From positions 744,001-808,000 of the forward strand of contig VJWM01000119.1 of the NCBI GenBank assembly GCA_010909165.1: a DNA stretch of 64,000 bases. The letters are read 5' to 3'. Under the pieces are notes generated by a model. The model did no database searches. It was given only the letters and a program-made list of their open reading frames with translations, and was not told where the DNA came from. Source of the DNA: Anthoceros angustus (taxonomy: Eukaryota > Streptophyta > Anthocerotopsida > Anthocerotales > Anthocerotaceae). How positions within the stretch are numbered: position 1 is the first letter of the stretch; every line of letters starts with the position of its first letter. Of this stretch, positions 43,572-54,450 are shown piece after piece. The position numbers were made by a program, and so were the translations under genes.

Positions 43572-45177
43572 TCACTTCGCGCGGCGCGCTATGCGTCGGC
43601 TTGACAACAGTTTCTTCTCGATTTCCTTTTCCAAAGGCGCTAGCCTTTTCTTCTTCCCTATCGGGTGCACCTGATCACCCACAACCATGGTACCTGAACC
43701 CTCCTGCACGTCATCAAACAAACCGGGATTCAGGAATGGGGGATGTGCCTGATTTGCCATCGACGAAAAAAGGTTGAGGAAGGATGTCCAAACGAAGGTG
43801 TAAAAGCACCTACCAAGGCTTGTTTCTTTGAGCTCCTGGTGATTCGCCTGCCAGATGCGGGTGTCCGTGGCTGAGTGGCAGGCACATACTCCATCTCCAT
43901 CAGCCTACGCAACTCTGAAGGCGTCTCCTCACCTCCTTCCATCATATGGTCATCGACTTCCGCAACTCTCCCGGTTTGGAGTGTCGCATTCCCATCGACA
44001 CCCTGAATCGATATCTTCGGTTCCCACACGCATCGGTGGATCGACTGCCCTCCTCCAAAGATCACCAACATGTCTGCCTCATCCACCACATCGCTAAGTC
44101 ATCATGGCAAATGGAAGACACTCTTGCGGGCAATCTTAAAGCACCAAATCATCATCACTCACCTCCAGACATTGGGAGCACCTTCCAAAATTCCTGCATG
44201 TCATCCATTGAATGAGCCAGCGCCCACTTTGTCTCATCTGTGCTTGGATACTTCCCCCACCGAAGCAGAAACCGCTTTCGGAACTCTGCAGCACCAATCC
44301 GCCCGTATGGATTTGTCCCCGCCTTACCATGCTTGGCCACTCGCACGGTATCTCACGACAGAGGCCATTTCCCCGCCACCTTCGTTGCCCACATGCCCAC
44401 CGCCTTCTTGCCAATCTTCCAATGTCACATCGGAAGGCTTCTTCCCCACTTCTTCCGCAATAGCTTTGCTCCTTTCTTAACCTTCTTAAGAATGGTGAAA
44501 TTCCTTTGCACCTGGCACTTGGAGAACCGGCTGTTGATGATGTCCACATTCGTAATAGCAGGAAACTGTGCCCGGATCCAGTCCACTAAATCAGTTCTGA
44601 GCTTGACAGAGTGCTTCGTCCATGACTTGAGAATCTTGAGCCTGGTGACACACAGCTCTTTTGTTCTCTTCTCGAACAATGACTTACTTCGGGCTTGCAC
44701 CCACCGGGGTCCACATCTCCTCGGCCCGAAGCCGATCTCCGAAACATGCTTGAATATCTCCATGATGCTTTGTTGTCCATGAGCCTTTATCAAACAACGA
44801 AACACATCAGAAATCGGATACGGTCGCAACATATCGCCCAGTGCGAGCAACTTCGGAGACAAGTCCATGACAGTCTTTCCAGTATTGTCCTTAACGCGTG
44901 TTTCCCACAAATTAGACATGGGCGCATCCTCCCTCTGTTTTGTGCAGGCCAGTGCATCGTCCTCCTCCGAGGGCATAAAATCGGACTCCCCATCGCTATC
45001 CTCACTCCCACAGTCATCCTCAGACATTGATTTATCCTCGGGAGGCACCCACGCCATAAGCCCGTCAAGCGTTTCCTCCCAGTTGTCCGGCATGCCGTCG
45101 GGCTCCACTCCCAGCTTCTCGGCTAAGGTGTTCCCACATGGAGAAGCCAAAGATAATATTGGGCACTGAAACTGCAA
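43572..45177 (-). CDS. Uncharacterised multi-exon gene within the CACTA element
   Basis: Coding-like segments follow one another on the minus strand. 45177-44427 has an acidic stretch (SMSEDDCGSEDSDGESDF), then ELCVTRLKILKSWTKHSV and FPAITNVDIINSRFSKCQ. Around 44462-44390 it continues in another frame with AIAEEVGKKPSDVTLEDWQE. At 44346-44158 there is RKRFLLRWGKYPSTDETKWA. At 44089-43805 there is GRRITRSSKKQAL. From about 43740 to 43572 there is PPFLNPGLFD and a lysine/arginine-rich end. Strong donor sequences (GTGAGT near 44158, GTAGGT near 43810) support splicing; the second joins KKQAL to AHPPFLN in frame. No family is recognised. By position it could be a TNPA-like accessory protein or a captured host gene (inference). 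Confidence 0.45.
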
Positions 45178-45431
45178 CTGTCGCCAACACAGCTGGAAAG
45201 ATGGCTGCGGTCGTAATTCGTGTTCGTCGCCTAGGCGGGAAAGGTGCAGCGTAAGAGAAGTCTGATAGTTTCTCGCCTCTTACGCTATGGCAGTGTACAA
45301 AAATCTTCACGACCAGGTTTGAATGAAATTGTACATGGGGCAGGGGCCCGGGCGTGAAGACGAACCTCTTCGCAACTGGTAAGGTGTCCAGCGCAACGGC
45401 CGATACCAGAGCCTGAACCTGCTGCACCGGC

Positions 45432-46705
45432 TTGGACGAAAAGGGGCGTATAGTATGGGCGGAGTTTGGGCGTAAAGCTGGGGAGAAGTCCACAATTGTG
45501 GGCACAGTTTTTTCAGTCTGCTCGACATTTCCAACATTGCCTTCCAATCACTCCGAGGTTTGCGAGTTCCTCCAACCAATGGCGAGCGGTGTTGCGCGGT
45601 ACATGCACTCCATCCTCGTGGCTCCGACTTCTTCTGAGGAGGCGGGTGCCGGGTTCCACAGCGATTCGTCTTCGGACGGAGCATCGTGGAAACTGGCAAA
45701 GCGGAGGAGGGACATGGCAAATGAGCGGCCCATTGTGCAGCCCATCTGGCGGTGGGATCATGACCTGCTCACGACGGGGTGTGCGCACAAGCTGAGGAAA
45801 CGCTCAGACTCGGCCGCTTGGGTTGAAGGGCGAGGAGGTGGACGGCGAATGACGCAGCCTGGGTTGGTGGCTTGCACAAAGACTTCATCTCGGGCTTTGC
45901 AAGGATGATGCCTTGGCCATGTGGACCTCCATGCACCGATGATGGAGGTTCCAAGCTGGTGGGTGGCTGTCCACCCCCGGGAAGGACTCCCTATTCTGGA
46001 GCGTGCCAAGGACCTTGGAGGTTTTGTGGTTGACGTCATTGAGGAAATGCGGAGGACCCCGGGTGTGAACAACAAAGTGACAGTGGTGGAGGTTGGGACA
46101 CCAGCCAGCAAGCTAGTGTTCGTGCACAATCCGAATCGGGAACTGCCATTTGATATTATGGTGGTTGACTTGGAGCCTTTTTTCGGCGATGGTGCGCCAC
46201 CTCCAAACTGGGATACCACCTTCGCCTCGATGTGGAGTCGAGGTGGAGTTTGTGCGGTCTACGATATTCAGAATTTGCCTCCGAACTGGACACCAAAGAA
46301 CAAGAACCGCTTGAACCTGTACACTGGTCCAGAGGAGAGCTTGCGGAAAATCTTAAGTGTGCCATGCAAGGTCGGAGGCCACTTGTTGCTCATGAAGCGG
46401 AGGTTGACACGCTGAGCGTGGGGTATGCCCAGCGGTTTCACTGTCTCTGTATGCCACCACTTTGTGGCATACATGATTTCGTGAATGATGATGCCATGTT
46501 CCATATGCTGGAAGGATTGGACCTCATCATTAGAACATGCCACGCTGTGGGATCTCACGGCGGACATGCTGCAATTGTGGGGAGCATCTATGCCTTCTTT
46601 TTTGAGCCGCGTTCACTCCAGCACTCAGGATTGAAGTTAGCCGCAAGCTCTCCGGCACATATTTTTTGTTTGGCTAGTTTTGAATTTGCGAGCTTTGTGA
46701 AGTGA
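45432..46705 (+). pseudogene. Uncharacterised gene with frame breaks within the CACTA element
   Basis: Three plus-strand segments read as one protein: 45432-45908 (YMHSILVAPTSSEEAG, then HKLRKRSDSAAWVEG), 45921-46415 (WWVAVHPREGLPILERAKDL, DVIEEMRRTPGVNNKVTVVE, LPFDIMVVDLEPFFGDGAPP) and 46390-46705 (MLEGLDLIIRTCHAVGSHGG). Frame changes lie near 45905 and 46390. It diverges from the minus-strand gene across about 250 bp. No domain is recognised. The fold appears mixed alpha/beta. Confidence 0.45.
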
Positions 46706-47194
46706 TGGGCTTCTCAGAATCCTTGGAGGCCATTAGGAATGTCGACATCTCATAGAGATGCGTAAAACTGGATGTCTTGAGTGGACTGCTACCGCTTTTG
46801 TTCATCACCAGTTTCAAACATAATGTTAAACTGAGTTTCAAAGTTCACTTCTTGGCCAAAAGAGGGATTCAATCCCAAGTCATCTGATCACGATTACGTG
46901 TTCCACCCTAGCCGCCGTTGCACACACCATCGACAGCAACTTTCATGTCACAATTTTAAGTTTCCTACACTGTATTGGGCATATTGACACCCATCCGGCA
47001 ATGATTCCCACGCTGAAGGCGCGGGCGAGCATATGTACCAATGCCGCCGACCAGCTCGCCAATCTGGGTGCGCAAAAGCCTGTGTCACATGACTTGGGAA
47101 AGTAAATGGTCCGGTTCGGTGATCCCGGTGGTAACGGTGGGGACGGCGGTGTCAAACCATGAATCCGCATTCCGCAACCATAGACGGAGGGTTT
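46706..47194. other. Spacer between accessory gene and transposase
   Basis: No supported gene. A short minus-strand frame (46943-47170) is P/S-rich and lacks recognisable motifs. Confidence 0.4.
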
Positions 47195-49612
47195 TTACGT
47201 ATCGCACTCATACCAGTTGACATTGAGGACTATTGTGGTCACTGACCCATCGTCTGTGGTTGCTTCAAGGATGTCTTTTACCTGGCCAAAGAACTCCCTT
47301 TTCCCGCTGTCCATTTCGAAACATCCATAAACCCAGGAATCTTGAGTCGACCGGCGGCGTTTGTCCGCCTCCAGAGTGCGAAAGTGGTATCCTCGAGTCT
47401 CCAATCCGCGGAAAGAATCCAACGTCAAGCGTGGGCCAGCTGCGATCGCTCGAACATCCATGTAATTTGGCATGCGTCTCCAGCGACCCGCGGCCATTCC
47501 AGCCTGGAGCCATTGAAGGTAATTGATATCATGGTCACCCCTGTCAAACTCCTCTCGAATTGGAGACAATGCATCGGAATTGAGCACAAGATACCAATGT
47601 AACCGTTTTTGCTCATCAATAGTAAGGCTCACTACCTTGGCCTTCCCAATAGTCCTTTCTGCCGGGTGGTCAGGGGTTCTGTAATTAAATAGCTGGCCGT
47701 GTTCACGAGTGAAATCAGCAAGGTAATCTGCCAAGAAGAACAAGGTTTCCATTGCTAAGTAGCCGGTTGCCAAACTCCCTTCCGGTTTTGCCTTTTGCCG
47801 CACAGATTGTTTAAGCACCAGCATGTGCCTTTCGAGGATACATCCAATGACAATTCCACTCTGGATTCCACTTAAATTCGATGTATGATCATATGTTGCA
47901 TTGGGTTCCGAGAAAAGCAGCTTCTCTAGTTGGATCATGATATCAATAACTTAGCTTTCATAATGGGGATGTCACGGCCTGGCCTTCTTACATATCCATC
48001 GTAAAGGGCACTCAATTGGACCGGAGTACTGTGGAAGCGACATCGTAATGCAATGGGTAAGTAAAGCGCATTAAGAGATGCCGATGGCTCTTCATGCCTG
48101 TGACTTTGGACCCCCGAAAGCATGTGGACAAGTTGGCCCCAAATCCGGTCGGGGGTTTCATCCTGCAGATTTCAGCTTTTACTGCATCCACTCCCCTCGC
48201 AAGCAATATGACGCGCCAGGCAAGTGTGCCTCACCGTTGTCGTACACAAGCCATAACCATGGCTTAGAGTCTGCATCCTCAAGATCAACACGGGCACTAT
48301 GGGTGTCCCATTGACCAGACAAGACATTCCACAATGCCTGACAGTTGTTCAATTCAACATGCATAATATCCTTGAGCCATATTTTGTGAATTTGAAGGAG
48401 GTAATGCGGTAAGTGTTCAAAGAAAGTGGATTTATGCGCTTCCCCGACGGTAGCATGGGCGAGCGCTTCCACCTAAGCATTTCAAGCACTTGGTTGTATG
48501 AGCGGTGGCATGACACGGAGCTCCCTCTCATTGTTAAAGTACTCCCGATCAACAAGACGTCGGGGGTCTTGAAGGGAAGGGCACCATCGTCTGCCGTCAG
48601 CAGTTAGTTTGTCCGAGCATTGGACCACAGGCGATTCGACCGCATTCTATGCAAAGAATTGTACCCGAACTTGAAGCCCTAAAGGACCCCCGGACCGGGA
48701 TAGTCGCAAGAGGCATTGATAATTGCGTGGGTTGAAATAACGGTCCGCGCTACCGATGTCCTTGGAGTAGTCCACAGCAGGCACACCAACGAAGAGGGCA
48801 CCGAGCTCAGCCAACAATGGCTCCAAATAAGCGTCCGCGTAGGGACTTGCTTGGGCCCCGGAATGATGATGGGCATGAGTAAGTATTTCTTCATTGCCGA
48901 GACCGGTGACGGTTATGTATGACAAGGAGGACCGCCAAATGGAATAAGCAGTTCGGTGGTCGGATGGATTAAATCCATCTATGCATATACCAAGCCTTAT
49001 GTTTGATGTCGTTCCGAACCTAACTTCATCCAATGCACGCCATGCAGGGGTGTCAGCCATTATGCGCAGATGGCCATCCTCGCTTTTGTGTCTCGCAAAC
49101 CAGGTCAACTCCTTGGCCGTTTTTGGGCTGGTGAACATCCGTTGAAGACGTTCAGTGATAGGAAAATAGAAGAACGATTTTCGGGGGATGCCTTTCTTCG
49201 CGTTCTCGCCAGCTCGATAGCGGGCTTCCCCGCATTTTTGGCAATGCTTGTCCAAAGCGTGCGGCCCCCAGAAAATGCAGCAGTCACCAACACATGAATC
49301 AATTCGAGTGGATGTTTGCCCAAGTTGCATCATAGCGCGGCGAGCCTCTTGACGGCTGCTGGGCATACAATTGTTCTGTTTGGGAAGAAGGCCAGTGGAG
49401 AGAATCTCAAAATTGCGATCATCGGTCAAAATCTTAAACCGATCTTGAATGAATAGCAAGGACACGATGGCGGGACAGTGTGTGTGAGGTTTCGTTGAAC
49501 ACAATCCCACAGGGTGGTGGCAGCCATTGCGGTGACGGTTGTGGGGACAATCCGGGGAAAAGGCGTGCGTCTGCCGCATTCTCCATTCCGCCAACATTGG
49601 TGACAGCCTCAT
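47195..49612 (-). pseudogene. TNP2-type CACTA transposase, fragmented
   Basis: At 49612-48647 the frame matches the Transposase_21 core: HCQKCGEARYRAGE (CxxC), KSFFYFPITERLQRMFTS, TAKELTWFARHKSEDGHLRI, NIRLGICIDGFNPSDHRTAY (the family's RLGLxxDGFNPFG motif), then DAYLEPLLAELGALF. A frame change within it restores the typical LLMPIIIPGPKQ piece (48894-48820). Further pieces are 48472-48340 (WLKDIMHVELNNCQALWNVL) and 48206-47990 (TGMKSHRHLLMRF, the DUF4218-like segment). The region 47938-47195 gives the C-terminal domain (SVTTIVLNVNWYECDT). Catalytic intactness cannot be judged; frame breaks indicate a dead copy. An N-terminal piece may lie at 50146-49739. Confidence 0.8.
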
Positions 49613-50399
49613 AGTCCGCGTCGAGTGCGAATCATCATATGCATCATAGGCGGATTACGCCGGTGTCGGACGTGCCCTCGGAGTCGCTGGATGGCATAGA
49701 GGATGCCGATCGAGGCCGAATCCCATGGGCCTCACAGGTCAGTCTTCGTTGTCTTCTTGAATAGAAACCTTGCGCATCAGCTCACCATATTGTGAGGGAA
49801 GGGATGGGAGCCCATCATCATGCACCGGGCCACCACTTTCAACCACATAAGCAGGAGCCGGCCTCTGCCTCAAAGCATCCAGAAGGCGACAATTACGCTG
49901 CACAAGATAATGGGACATATTAGCAATTTTAGGTAATCGATATGGAAATACCGCGAGGATGGACCCGGTACATGCGTTGCAATTCGTTCCCACGCTTGTA
50001 CATAGCGCTGAAATATTAGCCACCTGGTTTGAAGGCGCATAATCACGACGAGGGCCAGATAATTTTTGGGATATCTCTGATGCAGGCGCATCCATCGGCG
50101 CACTTTTGTGATCCGAGGCCGGAAAGCCGAGTGGATGAAGACCCATTCTGTTTGGACGCCATCACTGCTTATTGGGAGAACGTTGGGCGTGCGCCAGGTT
50201 AAAGTGTCCGTTGAACGGAAGGATGTCCGTTTTGTCGCCCAAGTTCCCGTTAAATTGGCAACGGCAACCGATTGTCGACCACGGCCGGGTTGGAACGTAC
50301 ATCCAAACACGTCGTATAAGATGGGGCTGGGACACGTCTTATAGTAGCATGGAGCATTTTCCGGAAGAATGCGACCATGCGTCTCAAATGAAGAGACCC

Positions 50400-50481
50400 G
50401 TCTTTTTTTTAACACGCAAGAAAGACCCCTGGGCCAGCGTCCTATATGCCACGTCTTAAATCTGCCCGTTTTGTTGTAGTG
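50400..50481 (-). repeat. Right terminal and subterminal region of the CACTA element
   Basis: The terminus CACTACAACAAAACGGG at 50481-50465 is followed inwards by AAGACGTGGC, GGACGCTGG and AAAGACGGG. Such repeated short subterminal motifs are typical binding sites of the accessory transposition protein in this superfamily. Confidence 0.65.
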
Positions 50482-50484
50482 ATT

Positions 50485-51055
50485 CCAATATAGATATTTA
50501 AAGAAAATGCTAGTATAGAAATTGCCCTTTTTAAGATACAAATAGTCAGTTTATTCTCGCTTAAATAGCATGCTGGATAAGCATGTTAGTGCTTAACCCT
50601 AGGTTAGGAGACGGGTTGGTAAACCCTGCTGTAGGCTAGTTACAGCAAGCTGCCTAAACGTGGGAAGACAGTGCCAAGGGCACGGGAGCAAGCCGAATGA
50701 TGAAGCAAAGCTAGGCAGAACGTGGCTGAGAGGCCCGCGTGAAGATAGTGGCATGCTGGGGCGAAAATGGGCTGCTAGGGCAGAGAACATTAGTTGTTGA
50801 AGTCGCGCTTGGTAGCACTACGCACCAGAAAGAACCCGTTGTGCCTCTAATCTGGAAAAAGGCTCTAAATTTGGGGGATCTGTTTCGTGCACGATTCATG
50901 AGAGATGTGTGCGCGGCGCTGATGAGTGTGATTTCCTAACTCCTAGTTTTGGCAGATTGCTAAGGCTTGATGCTTGTGAGTAGCATTCTCCAAGACATGG
51001 CGCCCAAATCTTCAACAAAGGACTCATTTTTGGCTACATGTGTGACAGGGTAGGT
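50485..51055. other. Spacer with no recognisable gene
   Basis: Short frames only. It lies between the CACTA right end and the degenerate repeat array. Confidence 0.4.
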
Positions 51056-51395
51056 GGGGCATACTTGGGACAGCCCTAGTCCCAACCATACTCGGGACGA
51101 TCACAGTGCAGTCACACTTAAGAGCCGATCAGTGCAGTCACACTTTCGGGACACTCCAGTCGGTCACACTCAGGACAGTCCCAGCCACAGGGATACTCGA
51201 TATAGTCCTAGGCCTAGCTCCAGCTACATCCAGGGCGGTCCAGTTCTTGTCGGCCATACTGTGGGCCGATCAAGTACCCATACTCGGGGCATCAAGTACC
51301 GTCACACTGGGGCGGTCCACGAGGATACTCGGGGCGGTCCTAATGTAGGAGAATACTCGGAAGCGATGTGATCCCAACACGGCTCTAATACCACG
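51056..51395. repeat. Degenerate repeat array related to 41265-41520
   Basis: Variants of atactcgggacagtcc and gtcacactcaggacagtccc recur. The right part (tgtaggagaatactcgg, then cccaacacggctctaatacc) matches 41285-41330. The two arrays therefore bracket the CACTA element. Confidence 0.65.
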
Positions 51396-51645
51396 CATGC
51401 GACATCAATCAAAGTGGAGGACCTGGCTCTCTTGCAATTGAACGTGTACACGATGAAGTTAATTACTTCTACCGATGCCTGAGATCATGGCATAACAAGC
51501 TGGATAGCTGCAATTGCATGCATTGCATCACTACAGTAGGTATTGGAGAAAGGATACATAAAGGAACCCAAGCCCGTCCGCATATACCTTGAACAAGCGG
51601 ATGTCCTGCTTGTTACTATCGGCATCGAGTTCCTGGACTGCAGAC

Positions 51646-54291
51646 TCATCCAGAGAGTAATAGGCTAGCACAAGGATGCCATTGCCGACTTGGTCCATGT
51701 CCATCTTCTCGAAGAACAGAGTCCGCGCAATATCGGCGGATTCTTGAAAGCCTCTTTTGCGCTTTGGGCGGAGGTTGCCACCCCTTTCTCATATCATGCA
51801 AAACACGTGTTTTAAAGAGATGTCTTTGAATGGCGAGTTCCACTTAGAACAATGTAAGTAATATCGAGGTTTTTCCATGTATGCACACTTTTGTTTCTTG
51901 CGCGTCGTCCCTTCGAACTTACTGGGAAAGGCAGTGCCGGCACTATGGGTCCAAAACACGTAATATGCATTCAAATCAAAGTCGGGCATTTTCCACGAAG
52001 GGTCAAAAGCAATTATACGGTCAACGGACGAGCCCCTCATCTACAAGTCACAGCTACCCAAAGGGTCATCTACTTCAACCAAATTGAGCTCCGAATCGCA
52101 CCGTTTCTACATTTTCCAAATCCGCCTTTCCATGTCACCAAAGTCATCACCTTCAACTGCAAAGCGAACCTCATTGTCTGCGGTGGTAGTGTGCCGTTTT
52201 CATCCCATATTGTCAATGCCCTTGGTCTTCAACCGCCGGTCGTCACAGGGTGCGGAGTCCTTCATTCGACCCTTCTTTCCAAGCAAGCTATACACTTGCA
52301 TTTTCACATCAATGCCTCTCTGCAGATCTCCTTTGCCCAAAACTTGCAGGGCCCGCGAAAACTTATCTGTTATTTCTTGAACTCGTCCGGCGCGCCAACC
52401 CGTTCACTCGTTGTGACATATACATTGAGCATCGTGCGTCTTTGTCAATGGCCACAACGTTCCTTTTCCGTTGAATCCGGCCACCAAAATGATCCCGATC
52501 ACGCGGTCAACAATCCGATCGTCTTCGTTGGAGAACATGTTCACCAACATGCCTAATAAGCCCACGGGTTTACGATATGGCGTCGACCATCTTATCACCG
52601 ATGTGGTAAATCGCTTCTTCACCACAGTCCCATGTCGGATAACTCTTGGCAGCACCTGTTTGATGTCTTTGCCGGCAAAAAGAGGAGCTTTTCCGACATT
52701 GGACTCTGTCCTCACTGCGCTTCCCTTTGTCAAATATTCCACTGTTTCAACAGCACCACTGTTAGGTGGGATGTTGGTTTTCTCCCATACCAGGGTTTGT
52801 ATGACTCCTTTCCTGCACCAAGACCTCAAAGCCTCCCTGGCTTGAATCACCCCATCCACCCCATGCATAAGAATTATCCCACATCGCTCGTGGTCTTCTC
52901 GTTGAAAGAGCGATGATCTCTTTCAATTCTTCTTCAACGAAAGCCTTGTCATTCTCATGCAGTAAACCTCGAGGAGGTCGCGAGAAAAGAAGAGTATACC
53001 TCCTCGGTGGCAAAAATCCTTTCATATCCAAAATGTCTCGATGCACCACGATATGCCACTTTGTCCAAGACCAGCACTCTGGCTCACCGCATCCATGTCC
53101 TTGTCGGCCATTTGTTTTCGCTCTTCTTCCATCCGTTTCGATTCGCGCTATAAACAAAATCTTGGAAAGGTTTTGGCAGCTTTCAAATCCTCAATGTCTC
53201 CCGGTTTACGCAAGCAGACGGTGGTCGAAACAACTCATTGGCTGATGGAGCGCGGTCGGCGGCGCACGTGTGTCGCGTCGGCCACTCCTCTGACCGGCAG
53301 CGGCAAATGGCGGTCGCCACGGCCGGCCGGCGCCGGCCGCGTCGGCCGGCGCCGCGCAATCGCGCCGGCGCGCGCGCACCGCACTCTGGGCGCAAACAAG
53401 AAGGAGTCGCGGTCGGCGGCGCACTACCGATCGCACGGCGCGCCGAATACACTCACTTACCACTTTCAAAATTGTTTGAACTTCGCCAATTCCTTGGCCT
53501 CGGTATGTTTGAAGCTGTTTGGCGACTTCTGGCACACTTCATAGCCTTCGAAGGCATGCTCGATAAGGTTAATCTTCTTCTGTTGCCAACATCGTATCCA
53601 TATCTTTTAGCTGCGTTTCCTTGGATGACCTTCGGGTCACTATCAACATCTCTTCACCTTTCGTCCTTGGGACTCCTTGGAATGCTCTCCATGCCCTTAG
53701 AGCATTGGAGCCGGACGAGGGGTCGATTAGGCTGGCTGTTGTAGTTGGGTCTTGTGGCTTCCGTTTTGCTTGCCGCTTCGTCTCAGGCTGCTGTTCACCG
53801 CTGGGAGTTCGCACTTCTCCCACATGGAAAATGGTGTCCACGTTCTCCCACAATTTACGCACCTCGCAATCCTCAGCAGTCTTCCATCCACCATCTTCAT
53901 CATAATCGTCCTTGGAGTTTCCAGCCTCCTCCAGCATCCCCAGCAACTTGTACACATTGAACTTCCACTGCACAGTAGGTTTTCCATCGGGGTGTGTCCG
54001 GTGCCAAATCTCAAGCTCATCATGTATGTAGCGGACTTGTTCAATAAAACCAAGCTTCTTCCTCTTGTCTGCATACACATTGTGATCCACTGCCAGCACC
54101 CTCATTTCTTCCTCTGTCAAGCCTGCATATACATGGCCCTCGAGCCATTGAAATTTATCTTCCGCCGGATACATTTCAGACAGTGTCTGCATGGCGGCAT
54201 AGCAATGGTTCCCTCCCAGCACCCCTAGGGTGTAATCTTTGAGCTCGATCTCCTCCGGTGCATCTTCTTCTTCAAGCTTGTCTTTGGATCA
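51646..54291 (-). pseudogene. ParB-like domain fused to a DNA-methyltransferase-like domain
   Basis: Minus strand, read N to C. 54291-53569: an acidic lead-in, then LGVLGGNHCYAAMQTLSEMY, WLEGHVYAGLTEEEMRVLAV and DHNVYADKRKKLGF. This is a ParB/sulfiredoxin-like fold with a GGNH box (codons 54216-54205) and a YAGLTEEE strand-helix. After an E/K/Q-rich linker there is a GTAAGT donor (53460-53455) and a very GC-rich stretch to about 53210. 53157-52404 (two frames): YTLLFSRPPRGLLHENDKAF, GIILMHGVDGVIQAREALRS, VIQTLVWEKTNIPPNSGAV, KPVGLLGMLVNMFSNEDDRI, then in another frame NVVAIDKDARCSMYMSQRV. This follows a class-I methyltransferase pattern, with a degenerate DPPY-like box (SRPPRG) and a VxAIDxD box. 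52380-52210 continues with VQEITDKFSRALQVLGKGDL. 52040-51646 is a further C-terminal piece. Frame breaks make it a probable pseudogene. ParB-methylase fusions are known from phages and other prokaryotic elements; finding one spliced in a plant is unexpected. Confidence 0.6.
53210..53460 (-). other. GC-rich candidate intron in the ParB-methyltransferase gene
   Basis: A perfect GTAAGT donor lies at 53460-53455. The following 250 bp is dominated by GGCCGGC, GCGCCGGCC and the decamer GCGGTCGGCG (53252 and 53409), far richer in GC than its flanks and able to fold on itself. The acceptor is not certain. A similar GC-rich candidate intron with the same decamer (59188) interrupts the DUF7869-like gene. 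Confidence 0.45.
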
Positions 54292-54450
54292 ATCATGCAC
54301 AAAAGTGGGAGCGTCCTTCCTTCACAGGACACATGCGCATCGCCGAACAAGGCACTTCATCCATGCCTCATCCACCTTCCTTATCGAGCATCTGCGTTAG
54401 AAATGAAGCGGGGCGTAGTACGAAAAATGTGAATGTCGAATGTTGTGGTT

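Larger units (their letters stand above)
41612..50481 (-). mobile_element. Probable CACTA (En/Spm, CMC) DNA transposon, about 8.9 kb
   Basis: The right end reads CACTACAACAAAACGGGCAG on the minus strand from 50481, the classic CACTA terminus. The left end at 41612 begins CACTATTACTAATTGG. Both are flanked by ATT (41609-41611 and 50482-50484), a 3-bp target duplication as expected for this superfamily. Subterminal DNA at both ends is rich in the same short motifs (TAAGACGGG or TAAGACGTG, GACGCTGG, GGACG). The minus-strand TNP2-type transposase (about 49612-47195) lies inside with two accessory genes and a gypsy fragment. Terminal identity beyond CACTA is poor, so the left end is less certain than the right. 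Confidence 0.55.

Noticed and set aside
49870-50541. Minus-strand ORF of 223 codons
   Set aside because: It runs through the CACTA terminal and subterminal repeats and out into flanking DNA, and its composition is not protein-like; only the part near 49739-50146 in another frame may be coding.
51370-51400. GCTCTAATACCAC resembling the complement of a tRNA-Met primer binding site
   Set aside because: The similarity to the array at 41265-41520 continues through this stretch, and no LTR end lies next to it.
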